Positions 49,214 through 61,728 of a stretch of 64,000 nt of DNA are shown piece by piece. The position numbers were made by a program, and so were the translations under genes. The stretch is from contig NZ_JAPDPC010000001.1 in NCBI RefSeq assembly GCF_026283945.1, forward strand, positions 1,736,001 through 1,800,000, written 5' to 3'. The stretch is from Dyella humicola (GTDB lineage Bacteria > Pseudomonadota > Gammaproteobacteria > Xanthomonadales > Rhodanobacteraceae). Numbering within the stretch: the first letter of the stretch is position 1; each line of letters begins with the position of its first letter. The notes below the pieces were generated by a model. The model saw nothing but the letters and a program-made list of their open reading frames with translations, was not told where the DNA came from and did no database searches.

Positions 49214-49222
49214 GGAGTGTCC

Positions 49223-50290
49223 ATGTTTCCTCCCGTACGCCTCGACCCCGCCGCGCTGATGGGCGAAATCTCGGCCTTCCAGCGCAAGCTGAGTGCTGGC
49301 CTGGCCAATCTCGCGCACCAGCAAGAGCCCGAATACGCCAATACGCCGCGTGAAGCCGTGTACCGTGAAGACAAACTCACGGTCTGGCACATGAAGGGGC
49401 AAGGCAAGCCAACGGCAACGACACCGACGCTGATCGTCTATGCGCTGGTGAACACCGTGTGGATGACCGACCTGCAGGCCGACCGATCGCTGGTGCGCAA
49501 CCTGCTCGAGCAGGGCGAGGACATTTATCTGCTTGACTGGGGTTATCCCGACGCTGCGGATCGCTGGCTGGGTCTGGATGACTACATCAACGGCTATCTC
49601 GATCGCTGTGTCGATGCCGTGCGCAAGCACGCTGCGGTCGGCGCAGTGAACTTGCTCGGTATTTGCCAGGGTGGCACGTTCTCGCTGTGCTACGCGGCGA
49701 TTCAACCGGAGAAGGTCAAGAACCTCGTCACCATGGTGACGCCGGTGGATTTCCAGACGCCGGACAACATGCTGTCGCATTGGTCGCGCGAGCTGGATGT
49801 GGACCTGTTCGTCGACACCATGGGAAATATCCCGGCCGAACTGCTCAACTGGGTTTACTTGACGCTCAAGCCGGTTCGATTGAACCAGCAAAAATACGTA
49901 GGCCTCGTCGATGTGCTCGACAACCCGAAAGAGCTGACGAATTTCCTGCGGATGGAACGATGGATCTTCGATTCTCCGGATCAGGCGGGCGAGGCGTTTC
50001 GCGAATTCATCAAGGACTTCTATCAGCAGAACAAGCTGATCAAGGGTGAAGTGGTGATTGGCGGCAAGCCGGTGGATCTTGGCCTGATCACCCAGCCGGT
50101 GCTGAATATCTTTGCTGAGCAGGATCACCTCGTACCGCCGGATGCATCGCGCGCACTGGGCCGCCATGTCGGCACGACCGATTACACCCAGCTCGCTTTC
50201 AAGGGCGGGCATATCGGCATCTACGTGTCCGGGCGCGCGCAGCGCGAAGTGCCCCCAGCGATCCATCAATGGCTCAGTACACGAAACTGA
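49223..50290 (+). CDS. phaC: Class III poly(R)-hydroxyalkanoate synthase subunit PhaC
   Basis: A 355-residue catalytic subunit that polymerises 3-hydroxyacyl-CoA. Alpha/beta-hydrolase fold with the lipase-like box GICQGG holding the nucleophile Cys148, the acid in FAEQDHLVPP and His in FKGGHIGIYVSGR. Size fits class III (about 355), not class I/II (about 560-600). AAGGAG at 49212-49217 selects ATG 49223 over GTG 49217. No phaA or phaB is nearby, so precursors must come from elsewhere. Confidence 0.93.
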   Translation: MFPPVRLDPAALMGEISAFQRKLSAGLANLAHQQEPEYANTPREAVYREDKLTVWHMKGQGKPTATTPTLIVYALVNTVWMTDLQADRSLVRNLLEQGEDIYLLDWGYPDAADRWLGLDDYINGYLDRCVDAVRKHAAVGAVNLLGICQGGTFSLCYAAIQPEKVKNLVTMVTPVDFQTPDNMLSHWSRELDVDLFVDTMGNIPAELLNWVYLTLKPVRLNQQKYVGLVDVLDNPKELTNFLRMERWIFDSPDQAGEAFREFIKDFYQQNKLIKGEVVIGGKPVDLGLITQPVLNIFAEQDHLVPPDASRALGRHVGTTDYTQLAFKGGHIGIYVSGRAQREVPPAIHQWLSTRN

Positions 50291-50316
50291 AGCACGTTCA
50301 CGAGAATTGAGTGGCT

Positions 50317-50502
50317 ATGGACAAGCGCCTTTATCGTTCACGCAGCGACCGGAAGATTGCGGGTGTCTGCGGCGGTATCGCCGAACACTTTGGCTGGGAC
50401 CCCACGCTGGTCCGCCTCGGCTGGGTCCTGCTCACTCTGATGGGTGGTTCCGGTGTCTTGATCTATCTGATTCTTTGGCTGGTCATGCCTGAAGCACCCT
50501 GA
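50317..50502 (+). CDS. PspC domain mini-protein
   Basis: A 61-residue membrane protein made of a single PspC domain: RLYRSRSDRKIAGVCGGIAE, a short amphipathic part, and one membrane helix (LGWVLLTLMGGSGVLIYLIL). Standalone PspC proteins are common and have no fixed function; PspC itself activates the phage-shock response. ATG 50317 is preferred to GTG 50311. It lies 26 nt after phaC on the same strand. Confidence 0.88.
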   Translation: MDKRLYRSRSDRKIAGVCGGIAEHFGWDPTLVRLGWVLLTLMGGSGVLIYLILWLVMPEAP

Positions 50503-50570
50503 CTACCGCGGTTTTGTTCACTGCCGCATTTCGTTAGCCCGTTTTTTGTTTGCATCGAGTAGCAAGACAC

Positions 50571-51584
50571 ATGGATTACGACCGTTACGACCGCATCCGC
50601 GCCGTGCAATGGCAAGGCGATCATCTGCGCCTGCTGGATCAGCGTTTGCTTCCCCAGGAAGAGCGCTGGATCGATTGCGCCACTGCCGCTCAGGTGACCC
50701 AGGCGATCAAGGATCTGGCCGTCCGCGGCGCGCCCGCGATTGGCATTGCGGCAGCCTGGGGCGTGGTGCTTGCGGCCAAGCAGGGCGAGTCGCTCGATGT
50801 CGTGTTGGCGATGTTGCGCGCTGCGCGTCCGACGGCGGTGAACCTGATGTGGGCGCTTGATCGTATGAAGGCGCGCATCGCCGCCGGTGCCGATGCGACG
50901 GCGCTGGAACGCGAGGCGCAGGCGATCCAGGATGAGGACCTCGCCGCCAACCGCCATATGGGCGAACTGGGAGCCGCCTTGATTGCCCCGCAATCGGGCG
51001 TGCTCACGCACTGCAATACCGGCTCGTTGGCCACGGCGGGTTACGGCACGGCACTGGGCGTGATTCGCGCGGGTGTGGCGGGAGGTCGAATCGAGCAGGT
51101 TTTCGCCGGCGAGACGCGTCCCTGGCAGCAGGGCGCGCGCCTGACCATGTGGGAATTGGTGCGCGATGGGATTCCGGCCAAGCTCATCGCCGATTCCGCC
51201 GCCTCGCATCTGATGCGTTCCGGCGCGGTGCAGTGGGTGATCGTGGGCGCCGATCGTATCGCCGCCAATGGCGATACCGCCAACAAGATTGGTACGTATC
51301 AGCTCGCCATTGCGGCCCGCCATCACGGCGTGAAGTTCATGGTGGTGGCACCGTCCTCGACGGTCGATATGGCAACCGCGTCGGGCGAGGAGATCGAGAT
51401 CGAGCTGCGTGACGCGGCCGAACTGCTTTCCGTGGCCGGACGTCGCACCGTGGTCGATGGCGCCGAGGCGTGGAATCCCGTATTCGACGTCACGCCGGCT
51501 GACTTGATCGATGCCATCGTTACCGAGCGTGGTGTGATTGAACGCCCGAACACGCTTGCCATGCAGGCGTTGTTCGGTCGATGA
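50571..51584 (+). CDS. mtnA: S-methyl-5-thioribose-1-phosphate isomerase
   Basis: A 337-residue enzyme of the methionine salvage pathway. Family motifs: [34 protein letters not shown] with catalytic Cys148, [19 protein letters not shown], and [19 protein letters not shown] with catalytic Asp228. The rest of the salvage pathway is not in the window. The end overlaps the GtrA-like gene (ATGA). Confidence 0.94.
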   Translation: MDYDRYDRIRAVQWQGDHLRLLDQRLLPQEERWIDCATAAQVTQAIKDLAVRGAPAIGIAAAWGVVLAAKQGESLDVVLAMLRAARPTAVNLMWALDRMKARIAAGADATALEREAQAIQDEDLAANRHMGELGAALIAPQSGVLTHCNTGSLATAGYGTALGVIRAGVAGGRIEQVFAGETRPWQQGARLTMWELVRDGIPAKLIADSAASHLMRSGAVQWVIVGADRIAANGDTANKIGTYQLAIAARHHGVKFMVVAPSSTVDMATASGEEIEIELRDAAELLSVAGRRTVVDGAEAWNPVFDVTPADLIDAIVTERGVIERPNTLAMQALFGR

Positions 51585-51991
51585 GTCTGCGTCGCCAGGT
51601 TTTGATGTTCACCGTAGGCGGTGTCATTGGCTTGGTCGTCGATGCCGGTGGTGTGCAGGCGTTGGTGAGCTTTGCGCAGTGGAATCCGTACCTTGCGCGC
51701 GTGCTTTCCTTCCTGGCGGCGGCCACCGCCACCTGGTTGTGGAACCGTCGTTACACGTTCGCGCAGCTCAGTAGCGGGCGCTCCTTGTATGCCGAGTGGC
51801 TGCATTGGATCGCCTTGATGAGCGTGGGCGCGGTAGTCAATTACGGCGCCTATGCGGCGATTCTGTTGGCTTATCCACCGCTGGTCCGCTGGCCTGCGCT
51901 TGCCGTAGCGGCGAGTTCGGCGACGGCCGCCTTGGTCAATTTCGCGACCGCCCGCGGCGTGCTTTTCAAGGACGCTAAGACGCCAACGTAA
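51581..51991 (+). CDS. GtrA family membrane protein
   Basis: A 136-residue protein with four membrane segments ([82 protein letters not shown] in part). The WNRRYTF motif is the GtrA/DPMS3 hallmark. Such proteins assist flipping or transfer of polyprenyl-linked glucose or other sugars. It overlaps mtnA; no glycosyltransferase partner is adjacent, though two GT-C genes are elsewhere in the window. Confidence 0.87.
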   Translation: MSLRRQVLMFTVGGVIGLVVDAGGVQALVSFAQWNPYLARVLSFLAAATATWLWNRRYTFAQLSSGRSLYAEWLHWIALMSVGAVVNYGAYAAILLAYPPLVRWPALAVAASSATAALVNFATARGVLFKDAKTPT

Positions 51992-52037
51992 GTCATTGAT
52001 TTACAATGTGAAAATACTGTGAATTCGGCGACAAACG

Positions 52038-52046
52038 TGTTACACT
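52038..52046 (+). promoter_or_regulatory. Extended -10 promoter for gyrA
   Basis: TGTTACACT (TGn plus TACACT) at 52038-52046, 83 nt before the gyrA ATG; no clear -35. A/T-rich DNA lies just upstream (51996-52020). Confidence 0.5.
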
Positions 52047-52129
52047 TCTGAGGTTGCCTCCAAGGTCGCTGACGCACTCGCATGAGGCGTGTGCTGGGCG
52101 ACCTTTCTTATCATCACGGAAGCCGATTG

Positions 52130-54718
52130 ATGGCAGATCTCGCCAAAGAAGTCATTCGCGTCAATATCGAAGACGAGATGCGTCAGAGTTATCTCGATTA
52201 CGCCATGAGCGTGATCGTGGGACGCGCCCTCCCTGATGTTCGCGATGGTCTCAAGCCGGTCCACCGCCGCGTCCTGTTTGCCATGAACGAGCTGGGCAAC
52301 GCCTGGAACAAGGCTTACAAGAAATCGGCCCGCGTGGTCGGTGACGTGATCGGTAAGTACCACCCGCATGGCGACGCTTCGGTCTACGACGCGATCGTGC
52401 GCATGGCGCAGCCGTTCTCATTGCGCTACATGCTGGTCGACGGCCAGGGTAACTTCGGTTCGGTCGACGGCGACAACGCCGCCGCCATGCGTTATACCGA
52501 AGTGCGCATGTCGCGCCTCACGCAGGAGCTGTTGGCCGATATCGACAAGGACACCGTCGATTTCGGTCCCAACTACGACGAAAGCGAACACGAGCCGCTG
52601 GTGCTGCCCACGCGCGTGCCGAACCTGTTGATCAATGGTTCGGCCGGTATCGCCGTGGGCATGGCGACCAATGTGCCGCCGCATAACCTCACCGAGGTCG
52701 TCGCCGCGACGATCGGCCTGATCGACGATCCGACCTTGTCGATCGACGACCTGATGCAGTACATCCCGGGTCCGGATTTTCCGACCGCGGGCATCATCAA
52801 CGGTTCCTCCGGCATCATCGAGGCCTACCGCACTGGTCGTGGCCGCATCCTGGTGCGTGCGCGCACGGAGATCGAGACCGAGTCGAACGGTCGCGAGACG
52901 ATCCTCATCCACGAACTGCCTTACCAGGTGAATAAGGCTCGTCTGATCGAGAAGATCGCCGAGCTGGTCAAGGAAAAGAAGCTCGAAGGCATCAGCGAGC
53001 TGCGCGATGAGTCCGACAAGGACGGCATGCGCGTGGTCATCGAAATCCGCCGCGATTCGATGGCGGACGTGGTGCTGAACAACCTGTTCCAGCAGACCCA
53101 GCTGCAAGTCACCTTCGGCATCAACATGGTCGCCCTGTTGGACGGCCAGCCGCGTTTACTCAACCTCAAGGACATCCTCGAGGCGTTCATCCGTCATCGT
53201 CGCGAAGTCGTGACGCGCCGGACCATCTTCGATCTGCGCAAGGCACGTGCACGTGCGCATATCCTGGAAGGTCTCACCGTCGCGCTCGCCAATATCGAAG
53301 AGATGATTGAGCTGATCCGCACCTCGGCGTCGCCGCAGGAAGCACGCGAGCGCATGCTTGCGCGCAAGTGGCAGCCGGGCATGGTGAGTGCGCTGTTGGG
53401 TGCCGCCGGTGCCGAAGCCTCGCGTCCGGAAGACATGGACACGCGCGATGGACTCAAGAGCGACGGCTATCAGTTGTCTGAAGTGCAGGCCCAGGAAATC
53501 CTGGCCATGCGCCTGCATCGCCTCACCGGGTTGGAACAGGACAAGCTCTCCGACGAATATCGCCAGATCCTCGAAACCATTCGTGGTTTGATCGAGATTC
53601 TTGAAGATCCTGCGCGTCTGCTCGCGGTGATCCGCGACGAGCTTCAGGTGATCAAGGACGAGTTTGGCGATGAGCGTCGCACTGAGATCCAGCATTCGCA
53701 GGAAGATCTCAACGTCCTCGACCTGATCGCGCCGGAAGATGTAGTCGTCACGCTGTCGCACACGGGTTATGTGAAGCGTCAGCCGGCCAGCACCTATCGC
53801 GCACAGCGTCGCGGTGGCAAGGGGCGTTCGGCCTCTGCACTGAAGGACGAGGATTTCGTCGAGCAGTTGTGGGTCGTCAATACGCATGACACCTTGCTGG
53901 CCTTTACCAGCATTGGTCGCGTGTATTGGCTCAAGGTGTACCAGATGCCGGAGTCTGGCCCGAATGCGCGCGGCAAGCCGATGGTGAACCTGCTGCCGCT
54001 GGGCGAGGGCGAAAAGGTGCAGGCCGTACTTCCGGTGCGCGAGTACACCGAGGATCGTTTTGTCTTCTTCGCCACCAAGCAAGGCACGGTAAAGAAGACC
54101 CCGCTCACCGAGTTCGCGTTCCAGCTGCAAAAGGGCAAGATCGCGATCAATCTCGATGAGGGCGATGCGCTGATCGGTGTCGAGCTCACGGATGGCAACA
54201 GCGATGTGCTGCTGTTCGCATCCAACGGCAAGACGGTGCGCTTCGACGAATCTGAAGTCCGCTCCATGGGGCGCACCGCCACCGGCGTGCGCGGCATGAA
54301 GCTGGCCGAAGAGGCGAGCGTGGTTTCGCTGATCGTGGCGGCCGAGGGCGACATCCTCACCGCTACGGAACGCGGCTACGGCAAGCGCACCACGCTGGAC
54401 GAGTTCCCGAAGAAGGGCCGTGGCACGCAGGGTGTGATCGGCATCCAGTGTTCGGAGCGCAATGGTGCGTTGGTTGCTGCCACGCAGGTGACTGAAGCCC
54501 ACGAGCTGATGTTGATTTCCGATCAGGGCACGCTGGTACGTACGCGTGTGGCGGAAATCTCGCAACTGAGCCGCAACACCCAGGGCGTCACCTTGATCCG
54601 TCTGCCTGCCGACGAAACGCTGGTGAGCGTCGTGTGTCTCGATGCGGAAGCCGAGAACGGCGAAGGCGATGAAGGGGCGGCTGAACCCATGGTCGATACG
54701 CCCGACAGCGCCGAATAA
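52130..54718 (+). CDS. gyrA: DNA gyrase subunit A
   Basis: An 862-residue topoisomerase II subunit that cuts and rejoins DNA. N-terminus [20 protein letters not shown], catalytic Tyr122 in [10 protein letters not shown], and the C-terminal wrapping domain with the GyrA box QRRGGKG. The quinolone region reads [17 protein letters not shown]: position 83 (E. coli numbering, same here) is Ala where E. coli has Ser, and Asp87 is kept. ATG 52130 is the family start; an upstream ATG at 52082 lies in the leader. A strong terminator follows. Confidence 0.97.
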   Translation: MADLAKEVIRVNIEDEMRQSYLDYAMSVIVGRALPDVRDGLKPVHRRVLFAMNELGNAWNKAYKKSARVVGDVIGKYHPHGDASVYDAIVRMAQPFSLRYMLVDGQGNFGSVDGDNAAAMRYTEVRMSRLTQELLADIDKDTVDFGPNYDESEHEPLVLPTRVPNLLINGSAGIAVGMATNVPPHNLTEVVAATIGLIDDPTLSIDDLMQYIPGPDFPTAGIINGSSGIIEAYRTGRGRILVRARTEIETESNGRETILIHELPYQVNKARLIEKIAELVKEKKLEGISELRDESDKDGMRVVIEIRRDSMADVVLNNLFQQTQLQVTFGINMVALLDGQPRLLNLKDILEAFIRHRREVVTRRTIFDLRKARARAHILEGLTVALANIEEMIELIRTSASPQEARERMLARKWQPGMVSALLGAAGAEASRPEDMDTRDGLKSDGYQLSEVQAQEILAMRLHRLTGLEQDKLSDEYRQILETIRGLIEILEDPARLLAVIRDELQVIKDEFGDERRTEIQHSQEDLNVLDLIAPEDVVVTLSHTGYVKRQPASTYRAQRRGGKGRSASALKDEDFVEQLWVVNTHDTLLAFTSIGRVYWLKVYQMPESGPNARGKPMVNLLPLGEGEKVQAVLPVREYTEDRFVFFATKQGTVKKTPLTEFAFQLQKGKIAINLDEGDALIGVELTDGNSDVLLFASNGKTVRFDESEVRSMGRTATGVRGMKLAEEASVVSLIVAAEGDILTATERGYGKRTTLDEFPKKGRGTQGVIGIQCSERNGALVAATQVTEAHELMLISDQGTLVRTRVAEISQLSRNTQGVTLIRLPADETLVSVVCLDAEAENGEGDEGAAEPMVDTPDSAE

Positions 54719-54743
54719 TTCACCGCTGCCATGAAACGAAAAG

Positions 54744-54767
54744 CCCCGGCCTTGCCGGGGTTTTTTT
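54744..54767 (+). terminator. Intrinsic terminator after gyrA
   Basis: CCCCGGC (54744-54750), loop CTT, GCCGGGG (54754-54760), seven T. Preceded by AAAAG, so it could also work leftward for the peroxiredoxin gene. Confidence 0.92.
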
Positions 54768-54889
54768 GTTCGTGTGATGCCGTCGCTGCATCCGGGCAGA
54801 GCCAAAACGTTCCCGTGATTCCCATGGAGGCGTCCGCAGCGGGAGGGCTGCCATGCGAATGGCAGCCGTTGCACGAGCTCGTGTGGGAA

Positions 54890-55369
54890 TCAGCCGATGC
54901 CTTCGAGCATCGCCTCAGCGGTCGACACGCGAAATTCGCCGGGCGCCTCGACCTGCAGCTGCTTCACCAAGCCGTTTTCGGCGTACAACGCGAAGCGCTT
55001 GGCACGGAGGCCCATGCCGTAGGCGCTCCCGTCCAGCTCCAGCCCCAGCGCGCGCGTAAAGCCGCCGTTGCCGTCGGCGAGCATCAGCAATTCGTGCGGT
55101 ACCTGTTGCGAGGCAGCCCATGCCTGCATCACGTAGGCATCGTTGACGGCCAGGCACATCACCTCGATGCCGCGCGCCTGGAACTCGGCGAAATGCTGCA
55201 CGTAACCGGGTAAGTGGCGGTTGGAACAGGTGGGGGTAAAGGCGCCAGGCACGGCAAACATCACCACTTTGCGCCCGGCGAACAGTGGGCCTGTCTGGGT
55301 TTGAGCGATCTCGGCACCGATGGCGCGGATCTCGACGTCGGGCAGCGAATCGCCCACTTGGATGCTCAT
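54890..55369 (-). CDS. Peroxiredoxin, Prx5 type
   Basis: A 159-residue thiol peroxidase of the Prx5/type II group. Active site VPGAFTPTCSNRHLPGY with peroxidatic Cys48, Pro41 and Thr45, and NDAYVMQAW downstream. Start ATG 55369 gives the family opening MSIQVGDSLPDVEI; the frame continues upstream without family sequence. Reduced by glutaredoxin or thioredoxin in relatives; no reductase is fused or adjacent. Confidence 0.92.
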   Translation of the reverse strand: MSIQVGDSLPDVEIRAIGAEIAQTQTGPLFAGRKVVMFAVPGAFTPTCSNRHLPGYVQHFAEFQARGIEVMCLAVNDAYVMQAWAASQQVPHELLMLADGNGGFTRALGLELDGSAYGMGLRAKRFALYAENGLVKQLQVEAPGEFRVSTAEAMLEGIG

Positions 55370-55599
55370 GGCTGGAGGCCTGTGGCGTTGGGAGGAGGAA
55401 CCGGATGCTAGCGCCAGGTGGGGGGGCTTGTCGCCTTGAATCACGCTGTTTTCGCACCCATTTCGCGATACAGAGGGTGGCGATACGTCGCTGCGTATGA
55501 CCGTTATTGGATCGGGCGGATCTAGCCTTGCTGGCGGATTCGCGGGGCACGATGATTGCTCGCGTGTCCGAGTGAGCTAGTTTCCGCCGGGGAGTGGCA

Positions 55600-56502
55600 G
55601 TGGAATTCAAAGATTATTACGACATTCTTGGCGTAAAGCCGGAGGCTTCGGAGGCCGAGATCAAGGCCGCCTACCGCAAGCTGGCGCGCAAATACCATCC
55701 GGACAAGAACAAGGACGCCGGGGCGGAGGACAAATTCAAGGCCATCAACGAAGCCAACGAAGTGCTCCGCGACAAGGAAAAACGCCGCGCTTATGACGAG
55801 CTGCGTGCGGGCGGCTATCGGGGTGGCGAGCAGTTTCGCCCTCCGCCGGGTTGGGGTCAGAATCACGGCTTCGACATCGGTGGCGATGGCGGTGGCGACT
55901 TCAGCGATTTCTTCGAGAGCCTGTTCGGACGTGGCGGTGCCGGTCCACGCGCTGGAGCGCCGCGTGCGCGTCGTGGCGGCGACGTGCATGCACACGTGCA
56001 GATCGACCTGCAGACCGCCTTTGATGGCGGACGTACGCGGCTAGCCTTGCAGGATTCCAGCGGCGGTGAGCGCGTGCTCGAGGTGAAGATTCCTGCAGGT
56101 ATCCAGCCAGGCCAGGTGATCCGCTTGGCCGGTCAGGGTCATGCCGGCATGGGTGGCGCGCCCCATGGCGACTTGTTGCTGGAAGTCGGTATTCGGGACG
56201 ATGCGCGCTTCCGTCTCGATGGCCGCAATGTATTGCATGTGCTGCCGATTGCGCCGTGGGAGGCTGCCCTGGGTACTACGGTGCCGGTGCCGACCTTGGC
56301 GGGCACGGTGGACCTGCGCATTCCGGCGGGATCCCAGTCAGGGCGCAAGCTGCGACTCAAGGGGCGTGGCCTGCCGGGTGCGCATCCGGGCGATCAGCTG
56401 GTCGAGCTGTCGATCCGCGCGCCGTTGGCGGATAGCGATGCCCAGCGTTCGGCCTATGAGTCCCTGCGCGATCAATTTCCCGATTACGATCCACGGCATT
56501 GA
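55600..56502 (+). CDS. CbpA-like J-domain co-chaperone
   Basis: A 300-residue DnaJ-family protein without the zinc-finger. J domain at residues 3-70 with [10 protein letters not shown] holding the HPD motif; Gly/Phe-rich linker ([20 protein letters not shown]); then two C-terminal substrate-binding domains ([41 protein letters not shown]). This order equals E. coli CbpA. GTG 55600 is preferred because GGGGAG is 5 nt upstream and it gives [15 protein letters not shown] 55594 is an alternative. It is a DnaK partner. Confidence 0.92.
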   Translation: MEFKDYYDILGVKPEASEAEIKAAYRKLARKYHPDKNKDAGAEDKFKAINEANEVLRDKEKRRAYDELRAGGYRGGEQFRPPPGWGQNHGFDIGGDGGGDFSDFFESLFGRGGAGPRAGAPRARRGGDVHAHVQIDLQTAFDGGRTRLALQDSSGGERVLEVKIPAGIQPGQVIRLAGQGHAGMGGAPHGDLLLEVGIRDDARFRLDGRNVLHVLPIAPWEAALGTTVPVPTLAGTVDLRIPAGSQSGRKLRLKGRGLPGAHPGDQLVELSIRAPLADSDAQRSAYESLRDQFPDYDPRH

Positions 56503-56523
56503 TCCGTCTGCAAGGCAAAAAAA

Positions 56524-56550
56524 ACGGCGCCAAAAGCGCCGTTCTTTTTT
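56524..56550. terminator. Bidirectional terminator between cbpA-like and pilH-like genes
   Basis: ACGGCGC (56524-56530), loop CAAAA, GCGCCGT (56536-56542), flanked by eight-plus A before and TCTTTTTT after. It serves both convergent genes. Confidence 0.9.
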
Positions 56551-56563
56551 GGGCTGCCGTCCG

Positions 56564-56929
56564 TCAAGCGGGCAACAGCTCCTTGAGCGTCGTCACCAGT
56601 TCCTCTTCCTTGATGGGCTTGGTCACGTAGGCTTTCGCACCCTGGCGCAGTCCCCATACTTTGTCGGTTTCCTGGTCCTTGGTGGTAATCAGCACGACCG
56701 GGATATGCGAGGTATCCGGGTCCTTGCTGATCGTGCGGGTGGCCTGGAAACCGTTGAGGTTGGGCATGACCACATCCATCAGGATCAGGTCGGGACGCTC
56801 ACGCTTGGCCGCTTCCACGCCCGCAGCGCCGTCCTCGGCGGTAAGGGCCTCATGCCCGAGCTTCTCGACGATGCGCTTGATGCCCAGCAACTGCGACGGC
56901 GAATCGTCGACGATCAGGATGCGTGCCAT
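56564..56929 (-). CDS. Response regulator receiver protein, PilH/PilG type
   Basis: A 121-residue stand-alone receiver domain. The phospho-acceptor Asp lies in RPDLILMDVVMPNLNGFQ; acidic pocket in ILIVDDSPSQ, Thr in VVLITTKDQETDK, and the switch Lys in AYVTKPIKEEEL. The sequence best fits PilH of the type IV pilus chemosensory (Chp) system, but its usual neighbours pilG, pilI and pilJ are absent, so the role is inferred. AAGGGGA precedes the ATG. Confidence 0.8.
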   Translation of the reverse strand: MARILIVDDSPSQLLGIKRIVEKLGHEALTAEDGAAGVEAAKRERPDLILMDVVMPNLNGFQATRTISKDPDTSHIPVVLITTKDQETDKVWGLRQGAKAYVTKPIKEEELVTTLKELLPA

Positions 56930-56997
56930 AAGGTGATATTCCCCTTGTTGTTTCGGTTGATTCTAAGACGCTGTCGTGGAGCTTCCAAGCGTGATCG

Positions 56998-58005
56998 TCA
57001 GGTCGCTTGGCGAATTTGTACCAGAGTACGCCCAAAGGATTCGCCAGCGAGCATGCGGCCGAACACTTCGGGCAGTTGATCGAGCGACACCTCCCGGGTG
57101 GCGATGCGCTCAAGGTGCTGCGGCTTCCAGTCACTGGCCAGGTGTTCCCAGACGCGATCACGGATGTCGCGGGCGGTACCGGCAGACGCAATGCCGAGCA
57201 GGCTGGCGCCACGAATGATGAAGGGCATCACCGTACTTTCGAGGCCGATGCCGCCGGCATTGCCACAAATGGCGACATTGCCGTAGGGGGCGATCAGCGG
57301 AAGCAGGCCGGCCAGCATGGTGCCGCCCACGTTGTCCAGCGCGCCACCGAAGCGCACGGAGTCCATCGGCTTGCCGCTGAAGGCGAGCTGGTGCCGGTCG
57401 ATGCACTCAGCCGCGCCCAGGTCGCGCAGGAAATCGAAATGTGACGCTTTGCCGCTGATGGCGTGCACGGCGTAACCGGCGCGGGTAAAGATGTCGATGG
57501 CAAGCATGCCCACGCCACCCGTGGCGCCGGTGACGGCGATCGGTCCCAGCGTGGGCGTCTGCCGGTTGTCCTGCATCCGCAACAAGGCTAGTGCGGCCGT
57601 AAAGCCGGCTGTCCCGATGATCATGCTTTCGCGCAGGCTCAGGCCTTTCGGCAGCGGAATCGTCCAGGCCGAAGGGAGGCGAACGTATTCGCCGTAGCCG
57701 CCGTCGCGCGTTTCCGAAAGACCGCTGCCGGTGCACAACACGGCGTCGCCTTCCTTGAACGCCGGATCGCTGGATGCGACCACGTGACCGGCCACGTCGA
57801 TACCGCCATTGAGCGGGTATTGGCGAAGGATCTTGCCCTTGCCGGTACCGGCGAGGGCATCCTTGAAGTTGATCGAGGAGTACGCCACCTGGACCAGCAC
57901 TTCGCCCGGCGAGAGCACGTCGGCGCCGATCGTTTCGAGACCACCGCGGTAACCCGCGTCGTCGTTGTGGATGCGGAATGCGCGAAATGCGTTCGGCGTG
58001 CTCAT
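56998..58005 (-). CDS. AcuI/YhdH-like NADPH-dependent quinone oxidoreductase family protein
   Basis: A 335-residue medium-chain reductase of the YhdH/AcuI group (acryloyl-CoA reductases). Features: FRIHNDDAGYRGGLETI, VAYSSINFKDALAGTGKG, VTGATGGVGMLAIDIF (cofactor loop) and IDRHQLAFSGKPMDS. No zinc-ligand Cys set, as expected of this branch. ATG 58005 gives MSTPNAFRAFRI; upstream codons overlap the LOG gene's end. The substrate here is an inference from family. Confidence 0.88.
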   Translation of the reverse strand: MSTPNAFRAFRIHNDDAGYRGGLETIGADVLSPGEVLVQVAYSSINFKDALAGTGKGKILRQYPLNGGIDVAGHVVASSDPAFKEGDAVLCTGSGLSETRDGGYGEYVRLPSAWTIPLPKGLSLRESMIIGTAGFTAALALLRMQDNRQTPTLGPIAVTGATGGVGMLAIDIFTRAGYAVHAISGKASHFDFLRDLGAAECIDRHQLAFSGKPMDSVRFGGALDNVGGTMLAGLLPLIAPYGNVAICGNAGGIGLESTVMPFIIRGASLLGIASAGTARDIRDRVWEHLASDWKPQHLERIATREVSLDQLPEVFGRMLAGESFGRTLVQIRQAT

Positions 58006-58036
58006 GGCCAATCCTGTCGAGTGTCTGCCAGGCCCG

Positions 58037-58633
58037 TCAGGCCTTGACGCTGCTGCGGTCGATCCATTTGGGCGTGTGGGCGCCCTCGTAGCTTTCCATC
58101 CAGTCGAACAGCTGCTGCATGTCCTGACCGAACCATACACTCTCGCGTTGTTCGGGGCGCACGAAACGCTCCGCCACCATGTGATCCATCATCGCGCGGA
58201 GCTGTCCATAGTAGCCGCGCACATCGAGGAACGCGCAGGGATAGCGATGCAGCCCAAGCTGCGCCCAGGTCAACATTTCGAACATTTCGTCCATGGTGCC
58301 GAAGCCGCCGGGTAGCGCGACGAAGGCGTCGGATAGTTCGTACATGCGGGTCTTGCGCTGGTGCATGGTGTCGACGACGACGATCTCGGTCAGGCCGGTA
58401 TGGGCCACCTCGAGCTCGACCAGCTGGCGCGGAATGACGCCGATCACCCGGCCGCCACCAGCCAGCACCGCATTGGCCACGGTGCCCATCAAACCGACCT
58501 TGCCGCCGCCATAGACAAGTGCGATGCCGCGTCGGGCCATCTCGGTGCCGAAAGCACGTGCCTGTTCGACGTAGTCAGGATGACTGCCGCTGCTGGAGCC
58601 GCAGTAGACGCATAGGGCAGAGGGTTGGGGCAT
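58037..58633 (-). CDS. LOG family protein (TIGR00730 Rossmann fold)
   Basis: A 198-residue lysine-decarboxylase-like LOG protein. Motifs VYGGGKVGLMGTVANAVL and ALPGGFGTMDEMFEML (PGGxGTxxE) are the nucleotide-5'-monophosphate phosphoribohydrolase signature; many bacterial members release cytokinin-like bases or recycle nucleotides. Start ATG 58633 gives MPQPSALCVYCGSSSG, the family N-terminus. The acuI-like gene follows 31 nt on. Confidence 0.9.
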   Translation of the reverse strand: MPQPSALCVYCGSSSGSHPDYVEQARAFGTEMARRGIALVYGGGKVGLMGTVANAVLAGGGRVIGVIPRQLVELEVAHTGLTEIVVVDTMHQRKTRMYELSDAFVALPGGFGTMDEMFEMLTWAQLGLHRYPCAFLDVRGYYGQLRAMMDHMVAERFVRPEQRESVWFGQDMQQLFDWMESYEGAHTPKWIDRSSVKA

Positions 58634-58667
58634 GGGGGAGGTGGGGTAGGCGGGGGTAACAAAGGCC

Positions 58668-58695
58668 CGCCATGCCGGCGTATGCCGGCATGGCG
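58668..58695. repeat. Perfect 12-bp palindrome (REP-like)
   Basis: CGCCATGCCGGC (58668-58679), GTAT, GCCGGCATGGCG (58684-58695). No T run on either side. It resembles extragenic GCCGGCAT-type palindromes of Xanthomonadales; similar TGCCGG/CCGGCA arms occur in the spacer near 733-748. Confidence 0.65.
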
Positions 58696-58732
58696 ACGGT
58701 GGGTGTTGACTACGTATATGCCACAAAAGCGA

Positions 58733-58764
58733 ACGGCCCGCTCATGTCGCCACGAGCGGGCCGT
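58733..58764 (-). terminator. Terminator-like hairpin after lpd
   Basis: An 11-bp perfect stem, 58733-58743 with 58754-58764, loop of 10. On the minus strand it is followed by TCGCTTTTG, a weak T run. It probably ends the sucA-sucB-lpd message. Confidence 0.6.
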
Positions 58765-58810
58765 GGATCTCGTGACACAGGCCATACTCGGCCGGCACGA
58801 GATGACGCCC

Positions 58811-60292
<1,482 letters not shown>

Positions 60293-60360
60293 TTATGCGG
60301 CGAGCGCGCGGTGTGCGCTACGACTCGCCGCCAGAACTTCGTGCTTATTTTGCTTCTTGG

Positions 60361-61584
<1,224 letters not shown>

Positions 61585-61600
61585 AAATTTTCCTTAATGA

Positions 61601-61716
61601 GTGCGTTCATCCCTGAACGCTAAGGTCAAAAAGCGGCCATCCATGGCCGCACTCGAATTTTGGTGCGTTCATCCCTGAACGCCAAGGTCAAAAAGCGGCC
61701 ATCCATGACCGCACTT
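61601..61716 (-). repeat. Tandem pair of 54-nt two-hairpin repeats between sucA and sucB
   Basis: Copy 1 is 61601-61654 and copy 2 is 61663-61716, 62 nt apart start to start, 51 of 54 bases identical. Each has hairpin A (GCGTTCA-TCCC-TGAACGC) and hairpin B (GCGGCCA-TCCA-TGGCCGC; one mismatch in copy 2), joined by AAGGTCAAAAA. On the minus strand hairpin B is followed by TTTTTGACC. They fill most of the 144-nt gap. A third copy is at 45758-45810. Confidence 0.85.
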
Positions 61717-61728
61717 TCAAATGTTTCT

